DNA from: a virus
Virus record (IMG/VR): IMGVR_UViG_3300023176_005537
Span: 1-64,000 of that record
Reading direction: 5' to 3' (one strand)
Length of the DNA: 64,000 nucleotides
Made by a program: the position numbers and the translations under genes. This document shows, piece after piece, positions 53,691 through 63,049 of this stretch. The notes under the pieces were generated by a model. It was not told where the DNA came from and made no database searches. It saw nothing but the letters and a program-made list of their open reading frames with translations. How positions within the stretch are numbered: position 1 is the first letter of the stretch; each line of letters starts with the position of its first letter.

Positions 53691-54716
53691 ATGTCTGATT
53701 TTATGGAAGAATGGAAGTTTTTCTTGGAAAACAAGAAAGATCCTTTGCCAAAGTCTCCTTTTCAAAAGAAAATGTTCAAAAATCATCCAAAAAAGAAGAA
53801 AGATCTTATTGGAAAGGGTGGAAACAAGTACAAGTCCAAACCTTATACCAAAAAGCCTTCAATGAAAAGGTCAAAGTCTGCTCCTCCTATTGGAGAAGCA
53901 AAGATTAAGGTTATTTTGAAAGAGTTTATCTCAATGTTTGATTATTCTTCTTTCAATGTTCGAGATTCTCTCAATCCAGCCTTTTGGGGTGAAAGGGATG
54001 TCCTTAAAGCAGAAGTTGCAAACAAATTGATTCAAATTGGAAGAGACTTTTTTGAAAATAATCTTAAATTTCCAAAAAATGTTGAATTGATCGATATCAA
54101 GTTCACAGGATCTTTGGCAAATTACAACTGGACTGATAATTCTGATATTGATCTTCATCTTGTGATTGACTTCAAGAAAACTGGGGCTGATCCCAAACTG
54201 ATTCGTGATTATGTTAATTCTAAAAAGAACCTTTGGAATGAACAACACGATATTATGATGAAAGGTCACGAAGTTGAAATTTATGTTGAAAATTTAAATG
54301 AAAAGCATTATTCAACCGGTGTTTATTCTCTTTTAAACAACGAGTGGATTGTGAAACCTTCTCCTGCAAAGCCGAACATTGACGACCAACAGATCATGGT
54401 CAAAATCAATGGCTTTCAGCAAAAGCTGGATCATTTAAAAGACCTTTTTGCAAAAGGACAATACAAGTCTTCTTTTATTTACGCAGAAAATTTAATGGAC
54501 AAGTTAAAAAATATGAGAACTGCTGGCCTTGTGAAGGGAGGCGAGTTTTCTGTTGAAAATCTAACTTACAAAGCACTTCGAAAAGTCGGAGTTATTGAAG
54601 AGATCTTTGATCTTAAACACGAAGCATACGACAAGATGATGTCTGTTGATGCATCTGGTAATACACCGGGAGAACACCCCGTAGATCAAGGAACTTTAGT
54701 TTATTCAAACCTATAA
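53691..54716 (+). CDS. Pol beta-fold nucleotidyltransferase
   Basis: 341 residues. A basic N-terminal extension (KKKKDLIGKGGNKYKSKPYTKK), then the nucleotidyltransferase core VELIDIKFTGSLANYNW and NSDIDLHLVID (GS..., then D-x-D metal ligands), a third Asp/Glu around GHEVEIYV, and a helical C-terminus. Would transfer an NMP to an RNA or protein; the substrate is unknown. Basic N-terminus MSDFMEEWKFFLEN could be another packaging signal. Confidence 0.86.
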   Translation: MSDFMEEWKFFLENKKDPLPKSPFQKKMFKNHPKKKKDLIGKGGNKYKSKPYTKKPSMKRSKSAPPIGEAKIKVILKEFISMFDYSSFNVRDSLNPAFWGERDVLKAEVANKLIQIGRDFFENNLKFPKNVELIDIKFTGSLANYNWTDNSDIDLHLVIDFKKTGADPKLIRDYVNSKKNLWNEQHDIMMKGHEVEIYVENLNEKHYSTGVYSLLNNEWIVKPSPAKPNIDDQQIMVKINGFQQKLDHLKDLFAKGQYKSSFIYAENLMDKLKNMRTAGLVKGGEFSVENLTYKALRKVGVIEEIFDLKHEAYDKMMSVDASGNTPGEHPVDQGTLVYSNL

Positions 54717-54725
54717 GGCCTTACT

Positions 54726-55034
54726 ATGTTTAATGAAAAACAAATCAAACTCTTTCTTTGGGCAACCATCATCTTTAATCTGATCGATACAGTTGTCTCA
54801 ATTTATGTTATCAAGTTTGGGCATTTAAAAGAATCAAATCCAATAATGGACTTCTTTTTGAAGTTTGATTCAATTATGCCCTTTGTTTTTGCAAAAATGT
54901 TCTTGATCTGTTCTGGATCTTATATTATCTGGAAAAGAAGAGATATGTTGATCGCTCAGTTGGGAGCTTATTTTGTTTTTGGATTTTATTGGGCTTTAAT
55001 TATTCAATTTTACTTTTTTTTAGTTTTAAAATAA
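54726..55034 (+). CDS. Small membrane protein, DUF5658-like
   Basis: 102 residues, three TM helices. FNLIDTVVSIYVIKFGHLKESNPIMDFFL is the typical N..D..S...E.NP pattern of DUF5658 membrane proteins of unknown function, and KMFLICSGSYIIWKRR follows. Starts 10 bp after 53691. Confidence 0.8.
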   Translation: MFNEKQIKLFLWATIIFNLIDTVVSIYVIKFGHLKESNPIMDFFLKFDSIMPFVFAKMFLICSGSYIIWKRRDMLIAQLGAYFVFGFYWALIIQFYFFLVLK

Positions 55035-55065
55035 CTAATTAAGTTAAATGAAAGGGAGTTTATAT

Positions 55066-56145
55066 ATGTCTACTTTTAGTTCATATGAAAAAGATAAAAA
55101 AATATTTGATAATTGGCGACAATTTGTAATTAGAGAACAAGCGGAGATTGACGAAGATTTGGAGCTTACCGAAGATGCGGCAAAAACTCTGCAAGAATTA
55201 CAGATTGGTGAAAAATACGCGGCGGTGGAAGGAATTGGAGATATAAAAAACGTTGGCGAATTGTTGTATTATTTAACCGCCAAAGGCGTTCTTAAACCTT
55301 CACAATGGGATAAAGTCAAACTCGATATAGCGAAAAAATTGGAAAGCCTTAGAGAGACGCGCTTTGGAAAGTTAGCTGACTTTCTTAGTAGTGGAATTGT
55401 GGCGGGTTTAGGCACAGCGGCTGTTGCCACTATTTTATCTGCAGCGGGGGTTGATGCGGAGACTATAGCCGCAGCATCAGTCCCCACCGGTGGCCTGTCT
55501 TTTATTGGGTTAGCTGTTCTTAATCAAGCTGGTGGTGGAGGTTTTGGTAAGATCACTGATTTCCTGTTTGATTCTGGTTTGAAGGTATTGGTAGGTGAGA
55601 ACAAAGAAGTGCTAGCTCAATTAATAGGCTGGCCAGATACCGGAAAAGGTAAAAGCGGAGAGGCTCCTTTGATTGGCCTGTTTGACTTGGATGATGATTA
55701 TCAAGCTCTTGCTAGGGTTTTCGAAAAGAAAGAGCCATCTGATTTCTCTGATTTGGAAAAGGAATCTTTGGAATTGTTTATAAAAAAGATTATCAAAGCT
55801 AGTATTAGCAATTTAGATACCACGATTGAAAAAATCTCTTCTGACCTGAACCATGATGAACAATTTAAAGATCTTATCAAAAAAAACTTAGGCATCGATG
55901 TAGACAAAACAGAGGCTGAAGATAGTCTTCATATGCAACCAAATAGAAAACCAAAAAGACCTATAGCCTCGGACGATTATTTTGGAACACCTAGGGCTAC
56001 AGCCCCGAGAAAGCAGAGGAAGACCTCATCGGACTCCAGATTCGATTGGGAGAAGTACTCCCCGAAAAGCAGAAGAAAACCTCGTGTTCGTGAGGCTCGA
56101 TTGAGAGAAAGTACTACTAGTACTTTAAAGATTAATAGGAATTAG
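55066..56145 (+). CDS. Protein with a hydrophobic centre, unknown
   Basis: 359 residues from ATG 55066 (AAAGGGAG upstream). Start MSTFSSYEKDKKIFDNWRQFVI resembles a start common in marine phage head or internal proteins. A glycine/alanine-rich hydrophobic region (VAGLGTAAVATILSAAGVDAETIAAASVPTGGL) follows, which could insert in a membrane, then a basic C-terminal tail. Function unknown. Confidence 0.78.
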   Translation: MSTFSSYEKDKKIFDNWRQFVIREQAEIDEDLELTEDAAKTLQELQIGEKYAAVEGIGDIKNVGELLYYLTAKGVLKPSQWDKVKLDIAKKLESLRETRFGKLADFLSSGIVAGLGTAAVATILSAAGVDAETIAAASVPTGGLSFIGLAVLNQAGGGGFGKITDFLFDSGLKVLVGENKEVLAQLIGWPDTGKGKSGEAPLIGLFDLDDDYQALARVFEKKEPSDFSDLEKESLELFIKKIIKASISNLDTTIEKISSDLNHDEQFKDLIKKNLGIDVDKTEAEDSLHMQPNRKPKRPIASDDYFGTPRATAPRKQRKTSSDSRFDWEKYSPKSRRKPRVREARLRESTTSTLKINRN

Positions 56146-56152
56146 TTTTATA

Positions 56153-56839
56153 ATGCAAGAAATCAATAACAATACAGATCGAGATCTTTCTTCTCTTCAA
56201 AACATTTTAACTTCCTTTCTTCCTTATGCAAAAGAAAGATTGGGTTACGACAAGCCTTGCTGTGTCAACTTTGTTTCAGATATTGAAAACTCAAAAATGG
56301 ACTTTGGCAAAACTGCTTATTATGATCCCTCCAATATGGAAATTGTAATTTATGTGGATGGAAGACATCCAAAAGATATGCTTCGCTCTATCTCGCACGA
56401 ATTGGTTCATCATGCACAAAATTGTAGAGGAGACTTTGATTTTCAGTTTGAAACAAAGCCCGGATACGCCCAAAACAACCAAAAATTAAGAGAATTGGAA
56501 GCTGAAGCCTATTTACTAGGAAACGGATTTCTTGTAAGAGATTTCGAAGATTCAATCAAATTAGGAGACCAAGTTCTTATGGAATGGAAAAATAAAGAAA
56601 AGAAAAAACTTTTGAAAGAAGCCAAAACAGAAAAATATAATGACGCTCCGGAACTAGAGGGTAAACAGGCAACGGAATTGCCTGATCACCTTCAAAAAGC
56701 AATTATTGACAAAGATAAAGATGCCGGTGGCAAAAAAGATGAGAAAGAAGATGAGAAAGAAAATGTCAAAGAACATTACATCACTCGTTCTGAAATCGTT
56801 GGAAATGAATTAATGAAACGTTGGTTTTCTAAAAAATAA
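56153..56839 (+). CDS. Zinc metallopeptidase-like protein (HELVH)
   Basis: 228 residues. IVIYVDGRHPKDMLRSISHELVHHAQNCRG gives HELVH (82-86), and LRELEAEAYLLGNG supplies a third ligand Glu. The C-terminal third is very charged (DKDKDAGGKKDEKEDEKENV) and ends with SEIVGNELMKRWFSKK. I recall it in large marine phages near the NAD-like fusion gene. Substrate unknown. Confidence 0.83.
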   Translation: MQEINNNTDRDLSSLQNILTSFLPYAKERLGYDKPCCVNFVSDIENSKMDFGKTAYYDPSNMEIVIYVDGRHPKDMLRSISHELVHHAQNCRGDFDFQFETKPGYAQNNQKLRELEAEAYLLGNGFLVRDFEDSIKLGDQVLMEWKNKEKKKLLKEAKTEKYNDAPELEGKQATELPDHLQKAIIDKDKDAGGKKDEKEDEKENVKEHYITRSEIVGNELMKRWFSKK

Positions 56840-56854
56840 AAAGGATTTGTAAAA

Positions 56855-57106
56855 ATGGGTAGAAAAAAGAAAAGACTTCGAATTTTGAAAAGGCAGCTTG
56901 ATGCTAAAAAAGCATTGGAAGCTCTTGAATTGGAAAAAGAACTTGCTTTGAAAGCTGAAGTTGAAAAGAGAGCGGCAGCAGAAGCCGAAGCGAAAAAGAA
57001 AGCAGAAGCCGAAGCAAAAAAGAAAGCAGAAGCTGAAGCAAAGAAAAAAACCGAAGCAAAACCCAAAAAAACCACCAAGAAAAAGGTAGTTAAAAAAGAT
57101 GACTGA
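56855..57106 (+). CDS. Lys/Ala/Glu-rich helical protein
   Basis: 83 residues, low complexity: AEAEAKKKAEAEAKKKAEAEAKKK-type 7-residue repeats (about four) and a basic end. A long single helix, as in TolA linkers. The DNA carries the matching 21-bp repeat. Overlaps the next gene by 8 bp. Confidence 0.72.
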   Translation: MGRKKKRLRILKRQLDAKKALEALELEKELALKAEVEKRAAAEAEAKKKAEAEAKKKAEAEAKKKTEAKPKKTTKKKVVKKDD

Positions 57107-57290
57107 TCATCGCAAAATGACCCGCGAGTTTCTTGAAGGAAAAACAAAACAAGAGTATACCCTCTTGGAGCACCTTCAAGAGATCGAAAAACAAGTTGAG
57201 CAGCTACCTTCCGGATGGAAAAAAGAGCAAGTTAAAGAGCACATCAAGAGTGCTAAAAGAAAAGCAAGAATTTTAACCAAGGATAACTAA
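57099..57290 (+). CDS. Small charged protein, unknown
   Basis: 63 residues, start inside the previous gene. MTDHRKMTREFLEGKTKQEYTLLEHLQEIEKQVEQL, helical. Ends 4 bp before the 960-residue gene. Confidence 0.7.
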   Translation: MTDHRKMTREFLEGKTKQEYTLLEHLQEIEKQVEQLPSGWKKEQVKEHIKSAKRKARILTKDN

Positions 57291-57294
57291 CAAC

Positions 57295-60177
57295 ATGCAA
57301 GAAGAACTTCTTCTAGAGGGCGGCTTGGCCGGCCACATGTCCCACCTTTATGAAAATCCAAAACTTAAGTTTTCCGACATTAAAGAGATTTTCCGGAAAG
57401 CTGGTGTTGGAGAGCTAGAAGGGACTGAAAAAACAGATGGCCAGAACCTTTTTATTTCATATGATCTAGCATCTGGCGAAGCAAGAGCCGCTAGAAACAA
57501 AGGGAATATTGCTAAAGGCGGGATGAACGCTGCTGAATTAGCTCAAAAGTTTGGTGGGCGTGGTTCTTTGGAAATTGCTTTCACGGAAGCTTTCAGCGCC
57601 TTTGAGAAAGCAGTTCAAGCCCTCTCTGACGAAGAAATTTTAGACCTCTTTGGAGAAAGCGCAGATATTTTCTACAATGCTGAGATCCAAGATCCAAGAA
57701 ACCCCAACGTTATTCAATACTCTATTCCAACTTTGAATATTCATCGTGTTGGTCATGTTAAAGTTGAAAATGGAAAACCTGTTGCCACAGATGATGTATC
57801 TTCAGGCTTGGTTGCAAAATTGGAAAATGCAATTGAAAAGATCAAAGAAAAAGATGTTTTAGATAATTTTAGAATTCAAGTCAATGCTATTCGAAGATTG
57901 GAAAGCCTTGACAATGAAAACATTGCAAATGAATTCATTAATAGATTAGAAAGTTTAACTTCTGCCGCTGGCCTTTCTGATTCAAACACCGTTGGAGATT
58001 ATCTTACTTTAAAGATTGTTCCAATGATTGTTGAAGATTTTCCTTTAATTCCGGAGGAAAAGCTGACACTCCTGATGAAAAGGCTTTTCGAAGGAACTTC
58101 TGTTAAGCTCAATGATATCAAGGAAGGTCTTCCAAGGGAAGCCCAGCAGCAAGTTTCAGCAGCATCTAAAAAGCTGGGAAAATACTTTAAAAAGGCAGTC
58201 AAGCCTTTGGAAATGATCATCCACCAGTTCGCTGTTGAAATTCTTAAAAACTTTCAAAGTGCTTTTGTTTTAGATAACAAAGAAGAAGTCCAAAGACTGC
58301 AAAAAGAAGTTTCTGATGCTATCTCTGCTATCCGAAGCTCCGGCGTTGAAGAAGCTATTGGGATCTTGAACACGCAGTTGGAAAAACTTGTCGATGCAGA
58401 GGGTGTTTCCACTGCTGCTGAAGGTTTTGTTTTTGATTACGATGGAAAAACATACAAGTTCACCGGTAACTTTGCTCCTGCTAACCAACTCCTAGGGTTG
58501 TTTAAGTATGGCAGAGGAAAGATCCCAGCTTTGCAAAGCCTTTTGAAAGAAAATAAAAAGCTGGTTCTCCTTCCCGGCGGTTTCAAGCCACCTACCAAAG
58601 CTCACAAAGCAATGATTGACTACTATGCTAGTCTGCCCGATGTTGAGAAGATTTTGGTCCTGATCGGCCCCAAGGCTAGAGAAGGGTTTTCTAGAGAACA
58701 ATCAATGAAAGTTTTTGATCTTTATAATTTAGATGGGAAAGTAGAAGTGTTGGAGACTGATTACAACTCTCCCATTATGGCTGCTTATGAGTTTTTGATC
58801 AGTGATGAAAGAAGGGAAGCTTACAAAGATTTAGCTTTCACAATGGGTGCTGGCTCAAAAGACGCCGATGCAAGAAGAATCGAAGAGTTTAAAAACTATT
58901 TTGAAGTTAAAAACCCGGACAAACTTCCGGAAGGCTTTTCGGTCGATGTTATCTCGCCTTGCGAAACACAACCTTGTGTGGGTCCAGATGCTACTCCAGT
59001 CAGCGCCACAAAGCTTCGAAATGCGATTAGTTCTAGAGACAAAGAAGCTATTAAAACAATGATTCCGGATAACATTGATGTTGATCGTTTTATAGAAATC
59101 TATGACACTGAAAGACTTGAAGAAGCCTCTTCAATGGCCGCTGGAAATGTTGCTGGGCATTCTGGTCGTCCTTTTAAAAAGGACGAAGATGATGAAAAGA
59201 AAAAAGAATTGAAAAAACTCATTAACAAAGGGATAAAAACCGTGAAAGAGCAAAAAAGAATAGAAGAAGCAAAGTTTCGACAGATTGTTCAAGCTTTGGT
59301 TGTAAAGAAATACAAAACACTTATGGAACAAGAAGAAATGAAAGCAGGAGAAAGATCGACTGCTATCAACTATCTTGAAAAAGTTCTGAAAATGATCATT
59401 CCCGGGAAAGTGGGCGGTTCCCAGTTGGAACCAGAGTATAGCGCGCTTTCTACAGCGGCAGAGCGTAGGTCTTTTATCAAGCACGTTATTCAAGGTCTTT
59501 ACGACGAGATTGCACCTGAAATGTCTTTGGATGGACTTATTTCTCGATTTGAGAGAAGAAAAGAATCTTTCTTACAGAAAGATCAAAAACCCCTCATGGA
59601 GCAAGAAGATATCAAAATCACTTTGGATGCTGAAGGGTTACCAAAAACCGAAAAAGAAGTAGAAGAAGATGAACTAGCAGCATCAGACAGCTTGACAACC
59701 GGTCGGGTTACTGACCGTGGCCCGGAAGATGACTTTCCAGAACCTATCTCTGGCGAGAACTCAATTGGTCGAAAAGCAGCTTATCGGTTCATCTCTACCC
59801 AAAAAGCAACCATCGAGAATGCTTTGAAAGACCTTCAAATGACACCGGAAGAATTGGAAGTTTTCAAAAGAGAAAGTCCCGGAAAAGATGAACCTCAAGT
59901 TGAATTCTTGGACTTTTTGTTCACCAATATCGCTCTTCACTTTGATCGCCTAGAGAACAAATACTTCAACTCTGAAGTTTCAATCTCGCAAGACTTCTTT
60001 CAAGATGTCTTGAAGCAAGCGACGGGCGAAAAAGAAGCTGGTGCAGAAATTGCAACCGCTTCAGATAATATTGAGTTAACCGGACCTGAAGAAGGCGGTG
60101 AAGAGGAAATTGAACTTGATCTGGGAGAGGAGGGGCCAGAAGGCGGTGAAGAGGAAGAATTGGAGTTGGAACTTTAA
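57295..60177 (+). CDS. Fusion of RNA/DNA-ligase-like domain and HxGH-type nucleotidylyltransferase
   Basis: 960 residues. N-terminal part: EGTEKTDGQNLFISYDL, a KxDG ligase/adenylation motif (KTDG 46-49), then AARNKGNI. Middle: LVLLPGGFKPPTKAHKAMIDYY (about 420-445; TKAH stands for the HxGH of NMNAT/PPAT-type transferases), VLIGPKAREGFSREQSMKVF, and SATKLRNAI (about 570; ISTTxxR motif). The C-terminal part ends in a long acidic tail with repeated GPEEGGEEE. A marine-phage family as far as I recall; known function not established. A nucleotide repair or NAD-linked role is a guess. Confidence 0.85.
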   Translation: MQEELLLEGGLAGHMSHLYENPKLKFSDIKEIFRKAGVGELEGTEKTDGQNLFISYDLASGEARAARNKGNIAKGGMNAAELAQKFGGRGSLEIAFTEAFSAFEKAVQALSDEEILDLFGESADIFYNAEIQDPRNPNVIQYSIPTLNIHRVGHVKVENGKPVATDDVSSGLVAKLENAIEKIKEKDVLDNFRIQVNAIRRLESLDNENIANEFINRLESLTSAAGLSDSNTVGDYLTLKIVPMIVEDFPLIPEEKLTLLMKRLFEGTSVKLNDIKEGLPREAQQQVSAASKKLGKYFKKAVKPLEMIIHQFAVEILKNFQSAFVLDNKEEVQRLQKEVSDAISAIRSSGVEEAIGILNTQLEKLVDAEGVSTAAEGFVFDYDGKTYKFTGNFAPANQLLGLFKYGRGKIPALQSLLKENKKLVLLPGGFKPPTKAHKAMIDYYASLPDVEKILVLIGPKAREGFSREQSMKVFDLYNLDGKVEVLETDYNSPIMAAYEFLISDERREAYKDLAFTMGAGSKDADARRIEEFKNYFEVKNPDKLPEGFSVDVISPCETQPCVGPDATPVSATKLRNAISSRDKEAIKTMIPDNIDVDRFIEIYDTERLEEASSMAAGNVAGHSGRPFKKDEDDEKKKELKKLINKGIKTVKEQKRIEEAKFRQIVQALVVKKYKTLMEQEEMKAGERSTAINYLEKVLKMIIPGKVGGSQLEPEYSALSTAAERRSFIKHVIQGLYDEIAPEMSLDGLISRFERRKESFLQKDQKPLMEQEDIKITLDAEGLPKTEKEVEEDELAASDSLTTGRVTDRGPEDDFPEPISGENSIGRKAAYRFISTQKATIENALKDLQMTPEELEVFKRESPGKDEPQVEFLDFLFTNIALHFDRLENKYFNSEVSISQDFFQDVLKQATGEKEAGAEIATASDNIELTGPEEGGEEEIELDLGEEGPEGGEEEELELEL

Positions 60178-60833
60178 TTCAACAAAGAATGGATCTTATC
60201 ACAAACCTCTGGACATTTCCTGCAAACTTCTTCCCTATCATAACAAAAATAATCAGTGAAAACAACCGCATAATACTCCCTCAAGGAAGCCGTTGAATAA
60301 GGGGAGGGAAAGCCTCCCAAGTGACCCCTCAATTTAGAATATCCAACCTCTTCGTGGAAAAACACATCCAAGTTTGGATTGAAATCCACCTTCAAGAAAG
60401 CTTTCTTGTCACAGTCGTAGCCAGCGCTTGTCAAATTGTTGTAAAGATTGTATCTTTTGTTGATAAAGTGATCTCGGATCTCTCCATCGCCATAGATATG
60501 ATCTTGAAACTTCACTTCAGTGAAGTGAGCCAGTTCATGAACAATATCATCCAACATATCTTTAAAGTCATCTTGCTCGTTTGTAATGTAGATTGTGTTG
60601 TCTTTGAACACTGCGTTTCTGTTCAACTCATCAAATTCTTTTAGATGAGCCATATAAAAACCATCCAAACCATCAACCAGTCGCGCAGGGATCATGTCTT
60701 CTACCCTTTGAATGACTTCTTCAGGGTTCACCTTTGAATAGTCAGGTTCGTGAACAATAACGAAAGGAACTCCGTGGATAGAATATTCTTTCATTCTTTT
60801 GTTTGAATAGTTATTTGTTTTGTGTCGTTCCAT
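60174..60833 (-). CDS. Zinc metallopeptidase-like protein (HELAH)
   Basis: 219 residues from ATG 60833 (GAGG upstream, overlapping the 60811 gene); an alternative start is 60794. DIVHELAHFTEVKF gives HELAH (99-103). SLREYYAVVFTDYF (third Glu ligand) and four C-terminal Cys (CYDREEVCRKCPEVC) follow. The stop overlaps the end of the plus-strand 57295 gene. Leftward operon. Confidence 0.8.
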   Translation of the reverse strand: MERHKTNNYSNKRMKEYSIHGVPFVIVHEPDYSKVNPEEVIQRVEDMIPARLVDGLDGFYMAHLKEFDELNRNAVFKDNTIYITNEQDDFKDMLDDIVHELAHFTEVKFQDHIYGDGEIRDHFINKRYNLYNNLTSAGYDCDKKAFLKVDFNPNLDVFFHEEVGYSKLRGHLGGFPSPYSTASLREYYAVVFTDYFCYDREEVCRKCPEVCDKIHSLLN

Positions 60834-61059
60834 TAAAAGTTGCCTCACGCTCATTTTCAATAAATTCCTTTGCAAAGTCAAAATCTTGTGCTGCTTGTTC
60901 ATATCCTCGAAAAAAGTTCTCTTCCGCAATAGCAATAACAAATTCAGGAAACTCATCAGCAACAACTTCAACAATGTTTTCAACTGTTACTTCTTCTGTT
61001 TCCTTATCGAGGAGGAGCTTCTCTCCAGCATAATCAATCAAATATTGTTTTAAATCCAT
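60811..61059 (-). CDS. Small acidic protein, unknown
   Basis: 82 residues (ACGAGGTG before the ATG). LKQYLIDYAGEKLLLDKETEEVTVENIVEVVADEFPEFVIAIAEENFFRGYEQAAQDFDFA: helical and acidic. First gene of its transcript and overlaps the zincin by 23 bp. Confidence 0.75.
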   Translation of the reverse strand: MDLKQYLIDYAGEKLLLDKETEEVTVENIVEVVADEFPEFVIAIAEENFFRGYEQAAQDFDFAKEFIENEREATFNGTTQNK

Positions 61060-61083
61060 TTTACACCTCGTTTTCTTTTTTAC

Positions 61084-61112
61084 ATTATAACACAGTTTGA
61101 TTACAATTTAAA
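61084..61112 (-). promoter_or_regulatory. Promoter for the small acidic gene and zincin
   Basis: On the minus strand TTTAAA (4 of 6), 17-bp spacer, TATAAT, 25 bp before the ATG. Confidence 0.65.
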
Positions 61113-61625
61113 GTGTTTTATGCAATTTTTTATTCCAAAGTGAATTGGGGCATTTACGCTTCTTTTTCTGCTTCCGGGAAATTTAAACTTGGAAGACTTA
61201 AGTTTGCAATCTTTTTTAATGCACATTTTGATCTCGTCCAGATCTACCCAGCACCAAGCATCGTGCTCGGAGTTCAGCCTAGGCTCAAACTCATCAACAA
61301 CTTCAACCAAGAAAGTGGTATATTTAAAGTCGTCCCTTTCATTGACAAACTTGTCCATATAATCACGACCAGAAAGATCTTTTCCAATTTCCTCTAGGGT
61401 TTCTCTTTGTGCTGTTTTCTCTGGTTTTTCGCCTACTTTGGCGTGTCCGCCGGGAGAAGCAAGATGGCCTGTTTCAGAACCATCTGCCCTTCTTAGGAGC
61501 AAGACGCTATCTTTTTGAGGGCAGTAAATAAAAAAGCCAGCGCCTTCATCTTGAGAATCTTCGTTTCTCAGACTTTCTCTAATAAACTTGCCCCAACCAA
61601 ATTGGATATACTCTTCTTTTGACAT
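61101..61625 (-). CDS. Nudix hydrolase
   Basis: 174 residues. A full Nudix box is visible: GX5E as G60-HAKVG-E66, then RETLEEIG (74-81). LASPGGHAKVG precedes it. It would hydrolyse a nucleoside diphosphate linked to X, such as a mutagenic dNTP or an RNA cap. Its ATG (61625) abuts the PhoH stop, so it is translated with PhoH. Confidence 0.92.
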   Translation of the reverse strand: MSKEEYIQFGWGKFIRESLRNEDSQDEGAGFFIYCPQKDSVLLLRRADGSETGHLASPGGHAKVGEKPEKTAQRETLEEIGKDLSGRDYMDKFVNERDDFKYTTFLVEVVDEFEPRLNSEHDAWCWVDLDEIKMCIKKDCKLKSSKFKFPGSRKRSVNAPIHFGIKNCIKHFKL

Positions 61626-62936
61626 TTACAAAATCCTCGCTGCTAAACTGGCGACTTTCGATCTTTCGCCTTTTTGTAGGGTGATATGACCAGCTAATTC
61701 AGTTTCTTTGAAACTTTCAACTGCATATGTCAGCCCGTTGGTTGTTTCATCAATGTAAGCATTGTCAATCTGCTCAATATCTCCTGTTAGAACAATCTTT
61801 GTGTTCTCACCCACACGAGTGATGATCGTTTTCAACTCATGTCTAGACAAGTTTTGAGCTTCATCAATAATAATATAAGCATCAGAAATAGAACGACCCC
61901 TTATGTAAGTGAGAGCCTCTACTTCAATCAAGCCGTTTGAAAGGTATTCTTCCATTAGAATCTTATCATTGCCCATAAGATACTGCAAGTTGTCTCTGAT
62001 CGGAGCTAACCATGGTCTCATTTTCTCTTCCATTGAGCCCGGAAGAAAGCCAATGTCCTTTCCAAGAGGCTGAACGGGTCTGGAAACAACAAGGGTTTTG
62101 TACCTTTCTGTGTTTAAGACCTGCTCCATCCCAGCAGAAATAGCAGCAAGCGTCTTACCAGACCCTGCTTTCCCAATCAAAGTAACCACAGGAACGTCAG
62201 GGTTCATTAGAAGGTCAATAGAGAACCTCTGCTCCTTATTACGGGGCTTGATTAACCATTCGTGACCCTTGCTATCAAAAATGTGTTTAAGGGGCATAGA
62301 ATGGCTTAAAAAGCGCGCTAACGCAGTCTTCTTTTCATTTGAAGAGGAAACCAGCATCACAAACTGGTTTGGATGGAGATTGTGCTCTTCTTTTTCAACA
62401 AAGACATCTTTCTTTGCATAAAACTGATCCACAATCTCTTCATCTACAAGGATTTGCTTTAGGCCGGTGTAAAGCTCGGAAGAGTCTTTTACAACCTTGG
62501 AGGCAACGTATTCTTCACATTCAATACCAATAGCGTCACATTTAACTCGCATATTGATATCACGAGAAACAACAACAACTTTCTTTTTGGGATTTTCTCT
62601 TTTTTCGGTGAGAGCTACGCAGATAATCTGATTGTCGGGGTGTTTAGGGTCAAAGCCTTCTGGAAGATACTCGATATTATACCCTTTGGTATAAATTAAG
62701 CCTTTTCCTTTTTCAATTCGAACACCTTTTTGAAGTGAACCTTTTGTTCTTAACTCATCTAAAATTCTGATAATCTGTCTTGCCTGTGCTCCAACTCCGT
62801 CTTGTCTTGTTTTGTGTTTATCGATTTCCTCTAGAACCTTCAGGGGGATGATAATGTCGTTCTTTTTGAATTCTTTGATTGAGTTTGCGTCTGTGAGATA
62901 AACTGAAGTATCTAGGATGTAAGTTTTCTTTCTCAT
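61626..62936 (-). CDS. phoH: PIN domain + PhoH-family ATPase
   Basis: 436 residues from ATG 62936 (CAAGGAAAG upstream). N-terminal PIN nuclease domain (YILDTSVYLTD, with acidic Asp9, and VVSRDINMRVKC), then the PhoH P-loop: TLIGKAGSGKT, the VSRPVQPLGKDIGFLPGSMEEKM motif, YIIIDEAQNL (Walker B) and VLTGDIEQID. PhoH2-like RNA helicase/nucleases act on RNA. Common in marine phages. First gene of the leftward pair with Nudix. Confidence 0.93.
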   Translation of the reverse strand: MRKKTYILDTSVYLTDANSIKEFKKNDIIIPLKVLEEIDKHKTRQDGVGAQARQIIRILDELRTKGSLQKGVRIEKGKGLIYTKGYNIEYLPEGFDPKHPDNQIICVALTEKRENPKKKVVVVSRDINMRVKCDAIGIECEEYVASKVVKDSSELYTGLKQILVDEEIVDQFYAKKDVFVEKEEHNLHPNQFVMLVSSSNEKKTALARFLSHSMPLKHIFDSKGHEWLIKPRNKEQRFSIDLLMNPDVPVVTLIGKAGSGKTLAAISAGMEQVLNTERYKTLVVSRPVQPLGKDIGFLPGSMEEKMRPWLAPIRDNLQYLMGNDKILMEEYLSNGLIEVEALTYIRGRSISDAYIIIDEAQNLSRHELKTIITRVGENTKIVLTGDIEQIDNAYIDETTNGLTYAVESFKETELAGHITLQKGERSKVASLAARIL

Positions 62937-63049
62937 AATGCTTTCCTTGCAGTGGTTTAGAGTTAAAACTCTATGATTAAATAGTTTTGATACTTTAAAC
63001 AAATTAGAAAACTAGTTAAAATTGTAACCCTAATTTGCGAGGAAAAGCA

